Positions 24,751 through 33,751 of a stretch of 64,000 nt of DNA are shown piece by piece. The position numbers and the translations under genes are program-made. The stretch is from NCBI GenBank assembly GCA_020637235.1, contig JACJWG010000008.1:124001-188000 (forward strand), given 5' to 3'. The notes beneath the pieces were generated by a model. The model worked only from the letters and a program-made list of their open reading frames with translations. It had not been told where the DNA came from and searched no databases. The stretch comes from Acidimicrobiaceae bacterium (GTDB taxonomy: Bacteria; Actinomycetota; Acidimicrobiia; Acidimicrobiales; Ilumatobacteraceae). The stretch's first letter is position 1. Every line of letters starts with the position of its first letter.

Positions 24751-27590
24751 CGTGCACCCTCCGACCCCGCGCCGAAGGCTCGTGCCGCGTCGGCAACGGC
24801 CACACGGCACGGACCGAGGTGCACGACGGGTTCGTCGGTCACCATGCCGAGCACGTGCACCGGTTCGTCGAGGGCCTCGGCGAGCCACTCGACGTCGCCG
24901 GGCTCGATCTCGCACACGAATCGGCCGGTGCTCTCGGCGAACAACGCCACCACGACGTCGTCGTGGGGCAGCGTGTCGACGCGAACGCCGAGCCGGCCGC
25001 CGATCGCCATCTCCGTCACGGCGACGGCGAGGCCTCCCTCGCTGACGTCGTGACAGGCACGGACACGGCCGGTGCCGAGCGCGCGGTGCAGGGCTCGGTA
25101 GCGGGCCGGGGCCTGCGGGTCGACGTCGGGCACGGTGCCCGACCGGGGATCGTCGAACCCGCCGAGCACGGCGCCGAGGTGGCTGCCGCCGAACTCGGGT
25201 GCGGTGGCGCCGATGAGCACCAGCACGTCGCCCGCCCGTTTCAGGTCGGGGGTGACGACGGCGTCGGCGTCGGGCACGTGGGCGACGGCGGTGATCACCA
25301 GGGTGGGGGGCACCCCGTGGCGCTCGCCGTCGGCCCCGAGGTATTCGTTGTTCAGCGAGTCCTTGCCGCTGACGAACGGTGCGGCGTGGGCGATCGACGC
25401 GGCGCAGATGGCGTCGACGGCGACGACGAGCTCGCCGAACGTGCTCGGTCGACGCGGGTCGCCCCACGAGAAGTTGTCCATCAGCGCGACGTGATCGGGA
25501 TCGGCGCCGACGGCGACCACGTTGCGGAGCGCCTCGTCCACCACGGCCGCCGCCATCCGGGCCGGGTCGGCCACGCCGTACCACGGGTTGACGCCATGGC
25601 CGATCGCGAGGCCGGTGCGTTGGCGCGGCTCGGCGAGGACCACGCCGTCGGCCGGTGCGTCGCCGCCCACGCCGACGAGCGGCCGGACGACGGTGGTGCC
25701 GCGGATCTCGTGGTCGTAGCGGCGGATGATCGCCTCCTTCGAGGCGATGTTCGGATGGGCGAGCAGGTCGAGCAGGGCGGCCGTCGGATCGTCGCAGCGT
25801 GGGATGGCGCCGTCTCGCCGGGGCGCCGGCAGTTCGGCGGGCAGCGCCCGGCCCGGTCGACCGTCGTGCAGGAACGCGGTGTCGAGCTCGAGCACGAGGT
25901 CGCCGCCGTGGCGCACGCGCAGGACGGCGTCACCGGTGAACCGGCCGAGCACGGTGGCCTCGACGCCGTGCCGCCGAGCGTGCCGTTGCAGCTCGCTCAG
26001 CCGGTCGGGGGGCACGGCCACCACCATGCGTTCCTGGGCCTCGCTCAGCCAGATCTCCCAGGGCGCCAGGCCCGGGTACTTGAGCGGGGCGAGCGCGAGG
26101 TCGACCTCGGCCCCGGTGCCCTCGGCCATCTCACCCACCGCCGACGACAGACCACCGGCGCCGCAGTCGGTGATCGCGCTCCAGCACCCGCCGGCGTCGC
26201 GCAGCAGGTCGATGAGGAGCTTCTCGGTGATCGGATCGCCGATCTGCACGCTCGCCCCGGCGACGTCGCCGGTGGTGGCGTCCATCGTGGCGCTCGAGAA
26301 GGTGGCGCCGCGCAGCCCGTCGCGTCCGGTGCGCCCGCCGAGCACCACGACGAGGTCGTCGGGGTGCGGGCCGGTGAGCGGCGGTACGTCGAGGCCGACG
26401 CCGACGCAGCCGCAGAACACGAGCGGGTTGGCGGTGAAGCCCGGGTCGTACAGCACGGCTCCGGCGACGGTGGGCAGGCCGATCTTGTTGCCGTAGTCGG
26501 CGACGCCGGCCACCACGCCGTCGCGCACGAGCTGCGGGTGGATCACCCCGGGCGGCACCTGATCGTGCGCGAGGTCGCTCGGGCCGAAGCACAGCACGTC
26601 GGTGCACGCGATCGGATGGTGGGCCGCGCCCATCACGTCGCGGATCACGCCGCCGACGCCGGTGTTGGCGCCACCGAACGGCTCGATCGCCGACGGGTGG
26701 TTGTGCGTCTCGGCCTTCACGGCGACGGTGGTGCCCGGCGTGAACGACACGATGCCGGCGTTGCCGACGAAGGCGCTGCGCACGAACGGCGCATCGATCC
26801 GTTCGGTCGCGTCGCGCAGTTGGCTGAGCAGCGACCGTCGCTCGGTGCCGTCGGGAAGGATCACGCGAGCGCGGAACGTCTTGTGGGCGCAGTGCTCGCT
26901 CCAGGTCTGGGCGAGGGTCTCGAGCTCGACGTCGGTGGGGTCGCGGCCCACCTTGTCGAACCAGGTGGCAATCGCGCGGAGCTCCGCAGGGTCGAGTGCC
27001 ATCCCGCGTGCACGGTTGAGCTCGGCGAGCCCTGTGTCGTCGAGTCCTCGCACGGGCACGACCTCGGCCGGCGCAGGCGTCGAGGCGTGGGCGAACAACG
27101 GCTCGATCGGACCGATGCTCACCCGTTCGATCACGGCGTTCGACAGCAGTCGCGTGGCGATGCGTCGTCGGGTGTCGTCGTCGAGTGGTGTGCCCGACAC
27201 CGTGCGCACGACGTACCGACGGCCGGTCGCGGCCTGGTGCACGCCGAGTCGCAAGGTGGCGGCGGCTTCGACGACGGCGGTCGCGACGCTGTCGGTGACG
27301 CCCGGCAGCAACGCGGTCTCGATCACCGTGGTGGTCGGGTCGTCGACCGGAGCGCCCCACGTTCCCTGTTGGAGCAGCGGGTCGACGAGCACGGCGGTGA
27401 GCCGCTGCCGGGCGTCGTCGTCGAGGTCGGCGTCCACGAAGTACACGTCGGCGACCTCGATCGCGGCGACGCCGGCGAGGCCGAGCAGGTGGGCCGCAGC
27501 CAGCAGGTCGGCGTTGCGCGGGTCGGGGTCGAGGCTCGTCACCGTCAGCCGGTCGATCGTCCGAACGCCACCCGCTGCTGCCGTCGCCAC
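24747..27590 (-). CDS. purSL: FGAM synthase subunit with fused PurS-like domains (PurSL)
   Basis: 947 residues. Residues about 12-170 contain two PurS-like repeats; the second includes ALLPGVTDSVATAVVEAA and LGVHQAATGRRYVV. The synthetase part starts near 185 with LNRARGMALDPAELRAI and continues with TWSEHCAHKTF (229-239), KAETHNHPSAIEPFGGA, and later SGKDSLNNEY and CHDVSEGGLAVAVTEMAIGG. There is no C-terminal glutaminase, which is supplied by purQ. The architecture is intermediate between three-part PurLQS and one-chain PurL. GTG 27590 is chosen because TAGGTT lies seven bases upstream. First gene of the purine operon. Confidence 0.93.
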   Translation of the reverse strand: MATAAAGGVRTIDRLTVTSLDPDPRNADLLAAAHLLGLAGVAAIEVADVYFVDADLDDDARQRLTAVLVDPLLQQGTWGAPVDDPTTTVIETALLPGVTDSVATAVVEAAATLRLGVHQAATGRRYVVRTVSGTPLDDDTRRRIATRLLSNAVIERVSIGPIEPLFAHASTPAPAEVVPVRGLDDTGLAELNRARGMALDPAELRAIATWFDKVGRDPTDVELETLAQTWSEHCAHKTFRARVILPDGTERRSLLSQLRDATERIDAPFVRSAFVGNAGIVSFTPGTTVAVKAETHNHPSAIEPFGGANTGVGGVIRDVMGAAHHPIACTDVLCFGPSDLAHDQVPPGVIHPQLVRDGVVAGVADYGNKIGLPTVAGAVLYDPGFTANPLVFCGCVGVGLDVPPLTGPHPDDLVVVLGGRTGRDGLRGATFSSATMDATTGDVAGASVQIGDPITEKLLIDLLRDAGGCWSAITDCGAGGLSSAVGEMAEGTGAEVDLALAPLKYPGLAPWEIWLSEAQERMVVAVPPDRLSELQRHARRHGVEATVLGRFTGDAVLRVRHGGDLVLELDTAFLHDGRPGRALPAELPAPRRDGAIPRCDDPTAALLDLLAHPNIASKEAIIRRYDHEIRGTTVVRPLVGVGGDAPADGVVLAEPRQRTGLAIGHGVNPWYGVADPARMAAAVVDEALRNVVAVGADPDHVALMDNFSWGDPRRPSTFGELVVAVDAICAASIAHAAPFVSGKDSLNNEYLGADGERHGVPPTLVITAVAHVPDADAVVTPDLKRAGDVLVLIGATAPEFGGSHLGAVLGGFDDPRSGTVPDVDPQAPARYRALHRALGTGRVRACHDVSEGGLAVAVTEMAIGGRLGVRVDTLPHDDVVVALFAESTGRFVCEIEPGDVEWLAEALDEPVHVLGMVTDEPVVHLGPCRVAVADAARAFGAGSEGAR

Positions 27591-27597
27591 TCCCGCG

Positions 27598-27644
27598 AAC
27601 CTAGGTCGGCCTCCCGGAGGGTGGGTCCCGGATGAACGAAAAGT
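27598..27644 (-). promoter_or_regulatory. bipartite promoter/operator of the purine operon
   Basis: Minus strand ACTTTTCGTTCA (complement of 27633-27644), 27 bp, CCTAGG forming TAGGTT (27598-27603) seven bases before the purSL GTG. Same 12-mer and spacing as before purN. The motif also touches the TAAGCT box of the divergent phosphatase gene, so a bound regulator could affect both. Confidence 0.62.
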
Positions 27645-27658
27645 AAGCTCTCGTGCTC

Positions 27659-28309
27659 GTGACCCGCATCGTCTACGTCCGGCACGGCGAATCGAACAGC
27701 ACGGTGGCGCGCACGATCGGCGGTCACCGCACCTGCTCGGGGCTGTCGCCGCTCGGTGTGCGCCAGTCCGAGGCGTTGCGCGACCGTTGGACCGCAGCAC
27801 CCGAGTTCACACCCGACCTGGTGATCGCGAGTGAGTTCCCGCGAGCTCGCCAGACCGCCGAGATCGTGTCCGGTGCGTTCGATGCCCCGGACATCGTCAC
27901 CGAGCCCGGCTTCAACGAGCACGACCCCGGGGAGGGGTGTGACGGCATGTCGATGGCCGACTTCGTCGACCGGTACGGCACCGGGTCGTGGGAGGAGGAC
28001 CCGTTCGGTGTCACCTTCCCGGGGGGAGAGACGATCGCGGCGTTCCACTTCCGGGTCGGATCGACCGTGCGGCGCATCACCGACGAGCACGCCGGTGCGA
28101 CGATCGTCGTGTTCTGCCACGGCGGCGTGATCGACTCGGTGCTGCGCCTGGCGCTGAGGGCCGCGCCGACCGGGGTGTTCAACATCAACACGCTGAACAC
28201 CTCGATCACCGAACTCGAACTCGTCAAGCCGCATCACTGGGCCCTGCGCCGGTACGGCGACACGGCGCACCTGCACGGTCTGCCGGTGGCCACGAACGTC
28301 GAGGACTGA
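27659..28309 (+). CDS. histidine phosphatase family protein
   Basis: 216 residues, phosphoglycerate-mutase-like. VTRIVYVRHGESNSTVARTI gives the R-H-G catalytic motif; SEFPRARQTAEI and FCHGGVIDSVLRLAL give the second Arg and His. The expected Glu is in EPGFNEHDPGEG. It most likely dephosphorylates a small molecule; target unknown. GTG 27659 is chosen because TAAGCT lies nine bases upstream; GTG 27653 is only three bases from it. Divergent from the purine operon. Confidence 0.85.
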   Translation: MTRIVYVRHGESNSTVARTIGGHRTCSGLSPLGVRQSEALRDRWTAAPEFTPDLVIASEFPRARQTAEIVSGAFDAPDIVTEPGFNEHDPGEGCDGMSMADFVDRYGTGSWEEDPFGVTFPGGETIAAFHFRVGSTVRRITDEHAGATIVVFCHGGVIDSVLRLALRAAPTGVFNINTLNTSITELELVKPHHWALRRYGDTAHLHGLPVATNVED

Positions 28310-28319
28310 TCGGGGTCGG

Positions 28320-28958
28320 TCAGGCCCCGGGCGGCCCGGGGAGGGGACGGCCGGCGAGGTCCTTGCCGAGCATCACCAGCACCGTCGCCGCGCCGAGCCC
28401 TTCGGTGGCGTTCTCGATCGGTGCGGGGGTGGGCATCCGCTCGACCGGCAGCTCGCCCATCACCCGTGCGACCGACAGCGCCACCGCCTGCGACGTGGGG
28501 TCGGAGGTCGCGTAGATGCGCGTGACCTCGATGATCTCCTCGTTGCCCGCGCCGTTGGTGGGCGGCTCCATCGTGAACCCGAAGTCGCCGAGCGCGTCGG
28601 TGTACTCGGTCGCGGCGCCGGGCACGTCGGCCGCGTTGGCCACGATCACCGACGTGCCCTGGTTGACGAACGGGAAGGTGGTCGTGGTGACGGGCGGCAG
28701 CGTGCTGGTCGTCGATGGGGGTGTCGACGGGGGTGTCGACGGGGTCGCCGTGATGGGCGGCTCCGGCGAGGGGGTGGACGCGGGGTCGGTCGAGGACGAC
28801 GCCGTCGCCGATGGCGGCGTGGACGTCGCATCGGAACGCGACGGCACGGTCGGGGAGTCGTCGGAGCAGGCCGTGACCAGCAACGTGGCCAGCAGCGCGG
28901 ACGTCGCGAGCGCGGTGCTGACGCGATCGGGGCGGGTCCGGAGGGGGTGGCCGGGCAT
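28320..28958 (-). CDS. lipoprotein with LytR C-terminal (LytR_C-like) domain
   Basis: About 212 residues. Signal peptide ends with lipobox LLVTACSDDS (Cys about residue 31). A Ser/Thr/Pro-rich spacer of 60 residues follows, typical of wall-spanning linkers. The C-terminal 95 residues, with TSVIVANAADVPGAATEYTD and LGDFGFTMEPPTN, resemble the LytR_C domain found beside or within cell-wall LCP proteins. ATG 28958 has CAAGAT seven bases upstream; ATG 28967 is possible. Probably anchored on the outer face of the membrane; binding partner unknown. Confidence 0.75.
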   Translation of the reverse strand: MPGHPLRTRPDRVSTALATSALLATLLVTACSDDSPTVPSRSDATSTPPSATASSSTDPASTPSPEPPITATPSTPPSTPPSTTSTLPPVTTTTFPFVNQGTSVIVANAADVPGAATEYTDALGDFGFTMEPPTNGAGNEEIIEVTRIYATSDPTSQAVALSVARVMGELPVERMPTPAPIENATEGLGAATVLVMLGKDLAGRPLPGPPGA

Positions 28959-29033
28959 GCTCGCCATCTTGCCCAGCTGCAGGACGAGATGCGCGGCATC
29001 TCGGCGCCGACGGGCGTCCCTACACTTCGGCGC

Positions 29034-30395
29034 GTGACGCAGAGCTCGGACGCCGGGGCGCTCGGCGCGCACGTCGTGGTCGTCGGTGCCGGCTCGGCCG
29101 GGTGCGTGCTCGCTGCCCGGCTGAGCGAGCACCCTCGCCGCCGGGTCACCCTGGTCGAGGCCGGTGACGTGTCGCGTGCCGTCGATCTGCCGCCGGCGAT
29201 GCACGCGAGTTCGTTCCTCGACGCCGCCGAGCTGCCGGGTCGCACCTGGCCGTCGCTGCGGGCGACCCGAGCCGCCGGGCAGCCGGCGCGACCGTATCTG
29301 CGCGGACGCGGCATCGGCGGCTCGTCGTCGATCAACGCGATGATCGCCCTGCCGGGTCTGGCCGCCGACTACGACGAGTGGGTATCGGTGCACGGCTGCG
29401 TCGGCTGGGGCTGGCGCGAGCTCCACCCACATCTGGCCGGCTCGGCGCTCGAGTTGCATCGAGCACCCGAGCGCGAATGGGGCGAGGTGAACCGGGCGCT
29501 CGCACTCGCACTGCCGTCGGCGGCCGGAGGTGTGTTGCTCACGCGAGACGTCGACGGACGGCGTGTGTCCGTGAACGACGCCTATCTCGAGCCGGCTCGC
29601 GATCGTCCCAATCTCGACGTCGTCGGTGACACCGTCGTCGATCGGGTGCTGCTGCGCGGCGTCCGCGCGACGGGAGTGCGATTCGCCTCCGGTGACGAAA
29701 TCCGGGCCGACACCGTGATCCTCGCCGCCGGCGCCATCCACTCGCCCGCCGTGCTGCTGCGCTCGGGGATCGCATCGCCCGGCATCGGGGCGAACCTGCA
29801 CGACCACCCGTCGTTCCCGATCACGTTGCGCCGGCAAGCCGCCGCCGATCCCCGCTCGCTGCCGATCGCCACCGTGGCCACGCTGTCGTCGGGCATCGGA
29901 TCCGGTGGCGTCGACGACCTGCAGTTGTTGCCGATCGACCATCTCGGCCCGTCGGCGCCCGACCTGGGGGTGTTGATGGCAGCACTGATGCGCTCGTCGT
30001 CGCGCGGGCGGGTACGGCTGGGCAGCGACGACCCGAGCGACGACCCGGTGGTCGAGTTCGACATGCTCGCCGACGAGGCCGACTGGGCGCCGATGCAGGC
30101 GGCGATCGACGCCGCAGAGCGTGCCCTCGATCACCCGGCGTTCGGCGCCGTCGTCGACGTGGTGCCGTTCGACCGGCGTCGCGACGCGGTGCTCGGTGGC
30201 CTGGGTGACTACGTGCACGCCGGCGGCACGTGCGCCATGGGCACCGTCGTCGACACCTGGTGCCGGGTGGCCGGCCACGACGGCTTGTTCGTGTGCGATG
30301 CGAGCGTGATGCCGCAGATCCCGCGGGCGAACACGCATCTGCCGGTGGTGGCGATCGCCGAACGTCTCGCCGCGATCCTCGCCGCGGTCGGCTGA
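29034..30395 (+). CDS. GMC family FAD-dependent oxidoreductase
   Basis: 453 residues. VVVVGAGSAGCVLAARLSE is the FAD dinucleotide motif, PYLRGRGIGGSSSINAMI the GMC signature 1, and AGAIHSPAVLLRSGIG-like sequence (AGAIHSPAVLLRSGIASPG) signature 2. The C-terminus HAGGTCAMGTVVD and DASVMPQIPRANTHLPVVAIAE hold the conserved His/Asn active-site region. Oxidises an alcohol (choline- or sugar-type); substrate unknown. Somewhat short for the family (usually 500-550). GTG 29034 has TACACT seven bases upstream, which fixes the start. Confidence 0.9.
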   Translation: MTQSSDAGALGAHVVVVGAGSAGCVLAARLSEHPRRRVTLVEAGDVSRAVDLPPAMHASSFLDAAELPGRTWPSLRATRAAGQPARPYLRGRGIGGSSSINAMIALPGLAADYDEWVSVHGCVGWGWRELHPHLAGSALELHRAPEREWGEVNRALALALPSAAGGVLLTRDVDGRRVSVNDAYLEPARDRPNLDVVGDTVVDRVLLRGVRATGVRFASGDEIRADTVILAAGAIHSPAVLLRSGIASPGIGANLHDHPSFPITLRRQAAADPRSLPIATVATLSSGIGSGGVDDLQLLPIDHLGPSAPDLGVLMAALMRSSSRGRVRLGSDDPSDDPVVEFDMLADEADWAPMQAAIDAAERALDHPAFGAVVDVVPFDRRRDAVLGGLGDYVHAGGTCAMGTVVDTWCRVAGHDGLFVCDASVMPQIPRANTHLPVVAIAERLAAILAAVG

Positions 30396-30408
30396 GCGGG
30401 GTGACACC

Positions 30409-31893
30409 TCAGCAGAGGTCGAGCAACTCCTGCATGCTCTCGTGGAGCAGGTCGGTCATCGTCCACAGATCGGGCACGAGTTCGCGGCAGCCGATGAAGC
30501 CGAAGTCGAGGTTGCCGTTGTAGCTCTGCACGGTCATGTTGAGTCCCTGACCGTCGGCGATCGCGCTCACCGGGTAGAAGTGCTCGAGCCTGGCGCCGGC
30601 CGAGTACAGCGGTGCGTTCGGCCCGGGCACGTTCGAGATGATCAGGTTGAACGGCGGATTCATCCGATCCGCGATGCGCAGCCGGCTGTACATCCGCATC
30701 GCCCGCGCCGCCACCGCCGGCGGCGCGAACTGGGTGAAGTCCTGCAGCGTCTCCGCCGGCACCGCGGCGAAGTTCGTCTTCGCCGCGTTCATGCTCTGCT
30801 GCACCCGACGCAGCCGCCGTTCGGGGTCGGGCTCGTTGGTGGCCAGATCGGCGAGCAGGGCCGACACCCGGTTCTGGTACGTGTCGCCCTCGGCCCCCGT
30901 GCGCACGCTGACCGGCACCATCGCGATCAGGCTCTCCTCGGGCAGGCAGTCGTGCTTGTCGAGGTAGCGCCGCAGCGTGCCGCTGCACAGCGCCATCACC
31001 ACGTCGTTGAACGTGCAGCCGAACGCTCGGCGCACGGCCTTGGCGTCGTCGAGCGACACACTCGTGTAGGCGAAGCGGCGGTGCGGTGTGATCGCTTGGT
31101 TCCACGGGGTGCGCGGTGCCTGCGTCGGCGGGAGCGCCGGAGCCCGGTCGACGTCGTGGCCCGACTGGGCCCGCAGCCGCTGGCGCATCAACTGCCCGAC
31201 CGGGCCGGGCATCGGCTGCGCGATCAGATCGGCGAGCGCGCGCAGCCCACCCGAGCGGGTCGCCGCGGCGAGCTCACGGGTCGATCGCACGCTGAGCCGC
31301 ACGAACTTCTCGGGGCGCTTCAGGTACTCGAGCATCGTGATCCGGAGCATCTCGTCGTCGGTCGGCACCTTGTCCGGCGTCCACGGCGCCGGGCTCCCGA
31401 CCGGCCGGAAGTCGGGGTCGGTGTCCAAGATCGCGGCGAGCATCTGTGCGCCGGCCGCACCGTCGATGGTGGCGTGGTGCACCTTGGTGAGCTGGGCGAT
31501 GAGCCGTCCGCCGTCGACGCCCTCGATGACGTACAACTCCCACAGGGGGCGGTTCCGGTCGAGCGGCCGTGCCACGATGCGGCTCACCACCTCGGCGAGC
31601 TGTTCGGGCGTGCCGGGCGGCGGCACGGCGTGATGGCGCACGTGGAAGTCGATGTCGAACTCGGGGTCCTCGATCCAGTACGGCAGGTCCAGCCCGAGCG
31701 GCACCTCGACCAGACGGCGCCGGAAGGGCGCGAGCTGGTCGATGCGTTCGAGGATGATCTGCTTCGTGGCCTCGAGACCCGCACCGCCGGGCACCCCGGT
31801 CGGGTCGTAGAGGTTGAGCGACGACACGTGCCCGAACACCGACGCCGTCTCCATGTTGAGGAAGCTGACGTCGATCCCGCTCAGTTGCTTCAT
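30409..31893 (-). CDS. wax ester synthase / diacylglycerol O-acyltransferase (WS/DGAT)
   Basis: 494 residues. Begins MKQLSGIDVSFLNMETASV, the usual N-terminus. Catalytic motif KVHHATIDGAAG (H-H-x-x-x-D-G) and the downstream NDVVMALCSGTLRRYL and NLIISNVPGPNAPLY patterns are diagnostic. It esterifies acyl-CoA to fatty alcohol or diacylglycerol to make storage neutral lipids at the membrane. TACAGT lies six bases before ATG 31893. Convergent with the GMC gene. Confidence 0.94.
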   Translation of the reverse strand: MKQLSGIDVSFLNMETASVFGHVSSLNLYDPTGVPGGAGLEATKQIILERIDQLAPFRRRLVEVPLGLDLPYWIEDPEFDIDFHVRHHAVPPPGTPEQLAEVVSRIVARPLDRNRPLWELYVIEGVDGGRLIAQLTKVHHATIDGAAGAQMLAAILDTDPDFRPVGSPAPWTPDKVPTDDEMLRITMLEYLKRPEKFVRLSVRSTRELAAATRSGGLRALADLIAQPMPGPVGQLMRQRLRAQSGHDVDRAPALPPTQAPRTPWNQAITPHRRFAYTSVSLDDAKAVRRAFGCTFNDVVMALCSGTLRRYLDKHDCLPEESLIAMVPVSVRTGAEGDTYQNRVSALLADLATNEPDPERRLRRVQQSMNAAKTNFAAVPAETLQDFTQFAPPAVAARAMRMYSRLRIADRMNPPFNLIISNVPGPNAPLYSAGARLEHFYPVSAIADGQGLNMTVQSYNGNLDFGFIGCRELVPDLWTMTDLLHESMQELLDLC

Positions 31894-31974
31894 GCGCGCA
31901 CTGTAGGGCGTGGACGGCGACGCGAACAGGGGCAGTTCTCAGTCGGACGACTGAGCATTGCAGCAGGTGGATCG

Positions 31975-32847
31975 CTATCTCGCGTTCGCCTCGAGCGGGA
32001 AGATGATCGGCCAGCCGGCGGCATCGGCGAGCAGCGCATCACGCTCGCCGGCGTCCATCGGCTCGAACGCCGCAGCGGCGTCGAGCACGGTCGGCAGGAT
32101 GGTGGCGTCGCCCGGGGTGCAGAACGCCACGACGCCGGGCGTGGAGAGCGTGAAGCGCACCGCCCGACGCAGGCGCGCTGCGTCGGTGAACGGTTCGTAC
32201 CACGGGCTCGAGGTCTTCTCCCGGTCCCCCCACGGTCGCCAGGCGCCGGCCTTGATCGCCATGATCGCGACGTCGCGGCGCGCGCACTCGTCGACGAGCG
32301 CGGCGAGGTCGGCGGCATAGGCGTCGTCGGCCAGCGCTCGTGGGTACACCGGCAGCATCACCGAGTCGAGGTCGTATCTGCGGACCGCCTCCAATTGGGC
32401 GGCCGCGGTGCCGAGGTCGTGCCCGGTGATCCCGACGAACCGGGTGAGCCCTTCGTCGCGCGCCCGGAGGATGGCCTCGAACGCACCCGCTCGGGTGTCG
32501 AGATCGGCGATCGAGGTGACCCCGTGCGCCTGGTACAGGTCGACGTGATCGGTACCGAGGCGCTGCAGCGTGGTGTCGAGCTGGGCGCGCACGCCGTCGG
32601 GGTTGCGGCGGTTGCTCTTCTCGCCGACGAACAACTGCCGACGATGCGCAGCGACGAGTGGCCCGGCCACCACCTCGGCGTGCCCGTACGACGGCGCGAT
32701 GTCGATGTGGTTGACGCCCGCTGCCAGGGCCTGTTCGAAGGCACGTTCGGTGGTGGGTTCGTCGGTGTTCCAGAACATCGCCCCGCCGAGGATGGCGAGG
32801 GACGACAGATGCCCGGTCCGGCCGAGGCGACGAGTGGCGAGGGTCAT
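31975..32847 (-). CDS. aldo/keto reductase
   Basis: 290 residues, TIM-barrel AKR. RRLGRTGHLSSLAILGGAMF start, GVNHIDIAPSYGHAE (catalytic Asp/Tyr), LFVGEKSNRR (catalytic Lys) and YQAHGVTSIADL (His). The barrel is followed by a shorter C-terminal cofactor region than usual. NADPH-dependent reduction of a carbonyl is expected; substrate unknown. ATG 32847 has TACGGT seven bases upstream. Confidence 0.88.
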   Translation of the reverse strand: MTLATRRLGRTGHLSSLAILGGAMFWNTDEPTTERAFEQALAAGVNHIDIAPSYGHAEVVAGPLVAAHRRQLFVGEKSNRRNPDGVRAQLDTTLQRLGTDHVDLYQAHGVTSIADLDTRAGAFEAILRARDEGLTRFVGITGHDLGTAAAQLEAVRRYDLDSVMLPVYPRALADDAYAADLAALVDECARRDVAIMAIKAGAWRPWGDREKTSSPWYEPFTDAARLRRAVRFTLSTPGVVAFCTPGDATILPTVLDAAAAFEPMDAGERDALLADAAGWPIIFPLEANAR

Positions 32848-32935
32848 GGTGACGACCGTACCTCTCGCGAGCGGGCGCTGCGGGAGGTGACCAAAGCCTG
32901 TGGTGAGTGCCCCTCGGCGTGGGCACTGTGAGGTC

Positions 32936-33121
32936 ATGACCGAGTTCCCGCACACCCCAGACGTCGCCACCACCAACGACGACGAGCGCCCGTGGTCGGA
33001 CCTCGTCCCCGTCGACGACACCGATCGGATCGACGACCGCGTGCTCGCCGAGGCCACCGAGCGAGACGCGATCGATCAGCGGCGCGACGTGCCGCTCGAC
33101 GACCCCGACGAAGAGCGCTGA
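32936..33121 (+). CDS. small acidic hypothetical protein
   Basis: 61 residues, MTEFPHTPDVATTNDDERPW then SDLVPVDDTDRIDDRVLAEA and a D/E/R-rich end. Over a third of residues are charged and it is probably disordered. No known domain. Supported by its GC-rich third positions, an ATG with CACTGT six bases upstream, and separation from both neighbours. Confidence 0.55.
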   Translation: MTEFPHTPDVATTNDDERPWSDLVPVDDTDRIDDRVLAEATERDAIDQRRDVPLDDPDEER

Positions 33122-33134
33122 CGCGCCGGATCGT

Positions 33135-33614
33135 TCAGATCGGATCGTCGGCGGTCTCGGTGCCGGCGAGCGGCCAGGCACCGTGGTCGGTCACGTGGAA
33201 GCGGCGTCCGGTCAACTCGTCGGGCACGATCCGGACGAACTCGAACTTCGGTGCAGCATTCCACGGGAACAGCGGCAGACGCTCGGCGCGATCCTTGTCG
33301 AGCCAGCCCTCGATCTGTTCGGCGTGCCCCTTCAACACGACGCTCCACGCGTCGCCGGCCTCGGGGTCGTAGCCGTCGGTCTCGAACGCGACGGCCGTGC
33401 CGAGCACCGCGGCGGCGAGCTTGGTGCCGGGTGCGGTGCGGAACACGATCGATTCGCCGTCGACCACGTAGTTGAGCGGGAAGATGTCGGGGTGGTTGCT
33501 GATCGACACCGCCAGCCGACCCACCTCGGCCGAGCGGAACAGCTGCCAGCACTCGTCGGTCCCGAGCACCAACATGCCGGAGTATGGGTCGATCGTCGTC
33601 TCCGTGGTGTCCAT
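33135..33614 (-). CDS. pyridoxamine 5'-phosphate oxidase-like flavin/F420-binding protein
   Basis: 159 residues with the split-barrel fold: GTDECWQLFRSAEVGRLAVS, NHPDIFPLNYVVDGESIVFRTAPGTKLAAA and WSVVLKGHAEQI are the typical strands of the Rv1155/DUF2470-like PPOX group common in actinobacteria. It may bind FMN or F420. ATG 33614 is chosen because GGGAGG lies eight bases upstream; an in-frame upstream start would add 14 residues. Confidence 0.85.
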   Translation of the reverse strand: MDTTETTIDPYSGMLVLGTDECWQLFRSAEVGRLAVSISNHPDIFPLNYVVDGESIVFRTAPGTKLAAAVLGTAVAFETDGYDPEAGDAWSVVLKGHAEQIEGWLDKDRAERLPLFPWNAAPKFEFVRIVPDELTGRRFHVTDHGAWPLAGTETADDPI

Positions 33615-33751
33615 CGGTGTGCCTCCCGGGAGGTGTCGTGTGGTGGTCTGCTCCACGTTCGATCGTGCCGCGGCTGCGACGGGTGGCGGCAGGGGAGGAG
33701 GAGGCAGAGTTCGGGGACCTCCGACCCTGGTGCAGCTGCGATACTGCGAAG

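Noticed and set aside
24651..27635. A 994-codon open frame on the plus strand over purSL/purQ
   Set aside because: Shadow of conserved purine genes on the other strand with no family motif.
30442..32931. 829-codon plus-strand frame opposite WS/DGAT and the aldo/keto reductase
   Set aside because: Both real genes on the minus strand have complete motifs; this frame has none.
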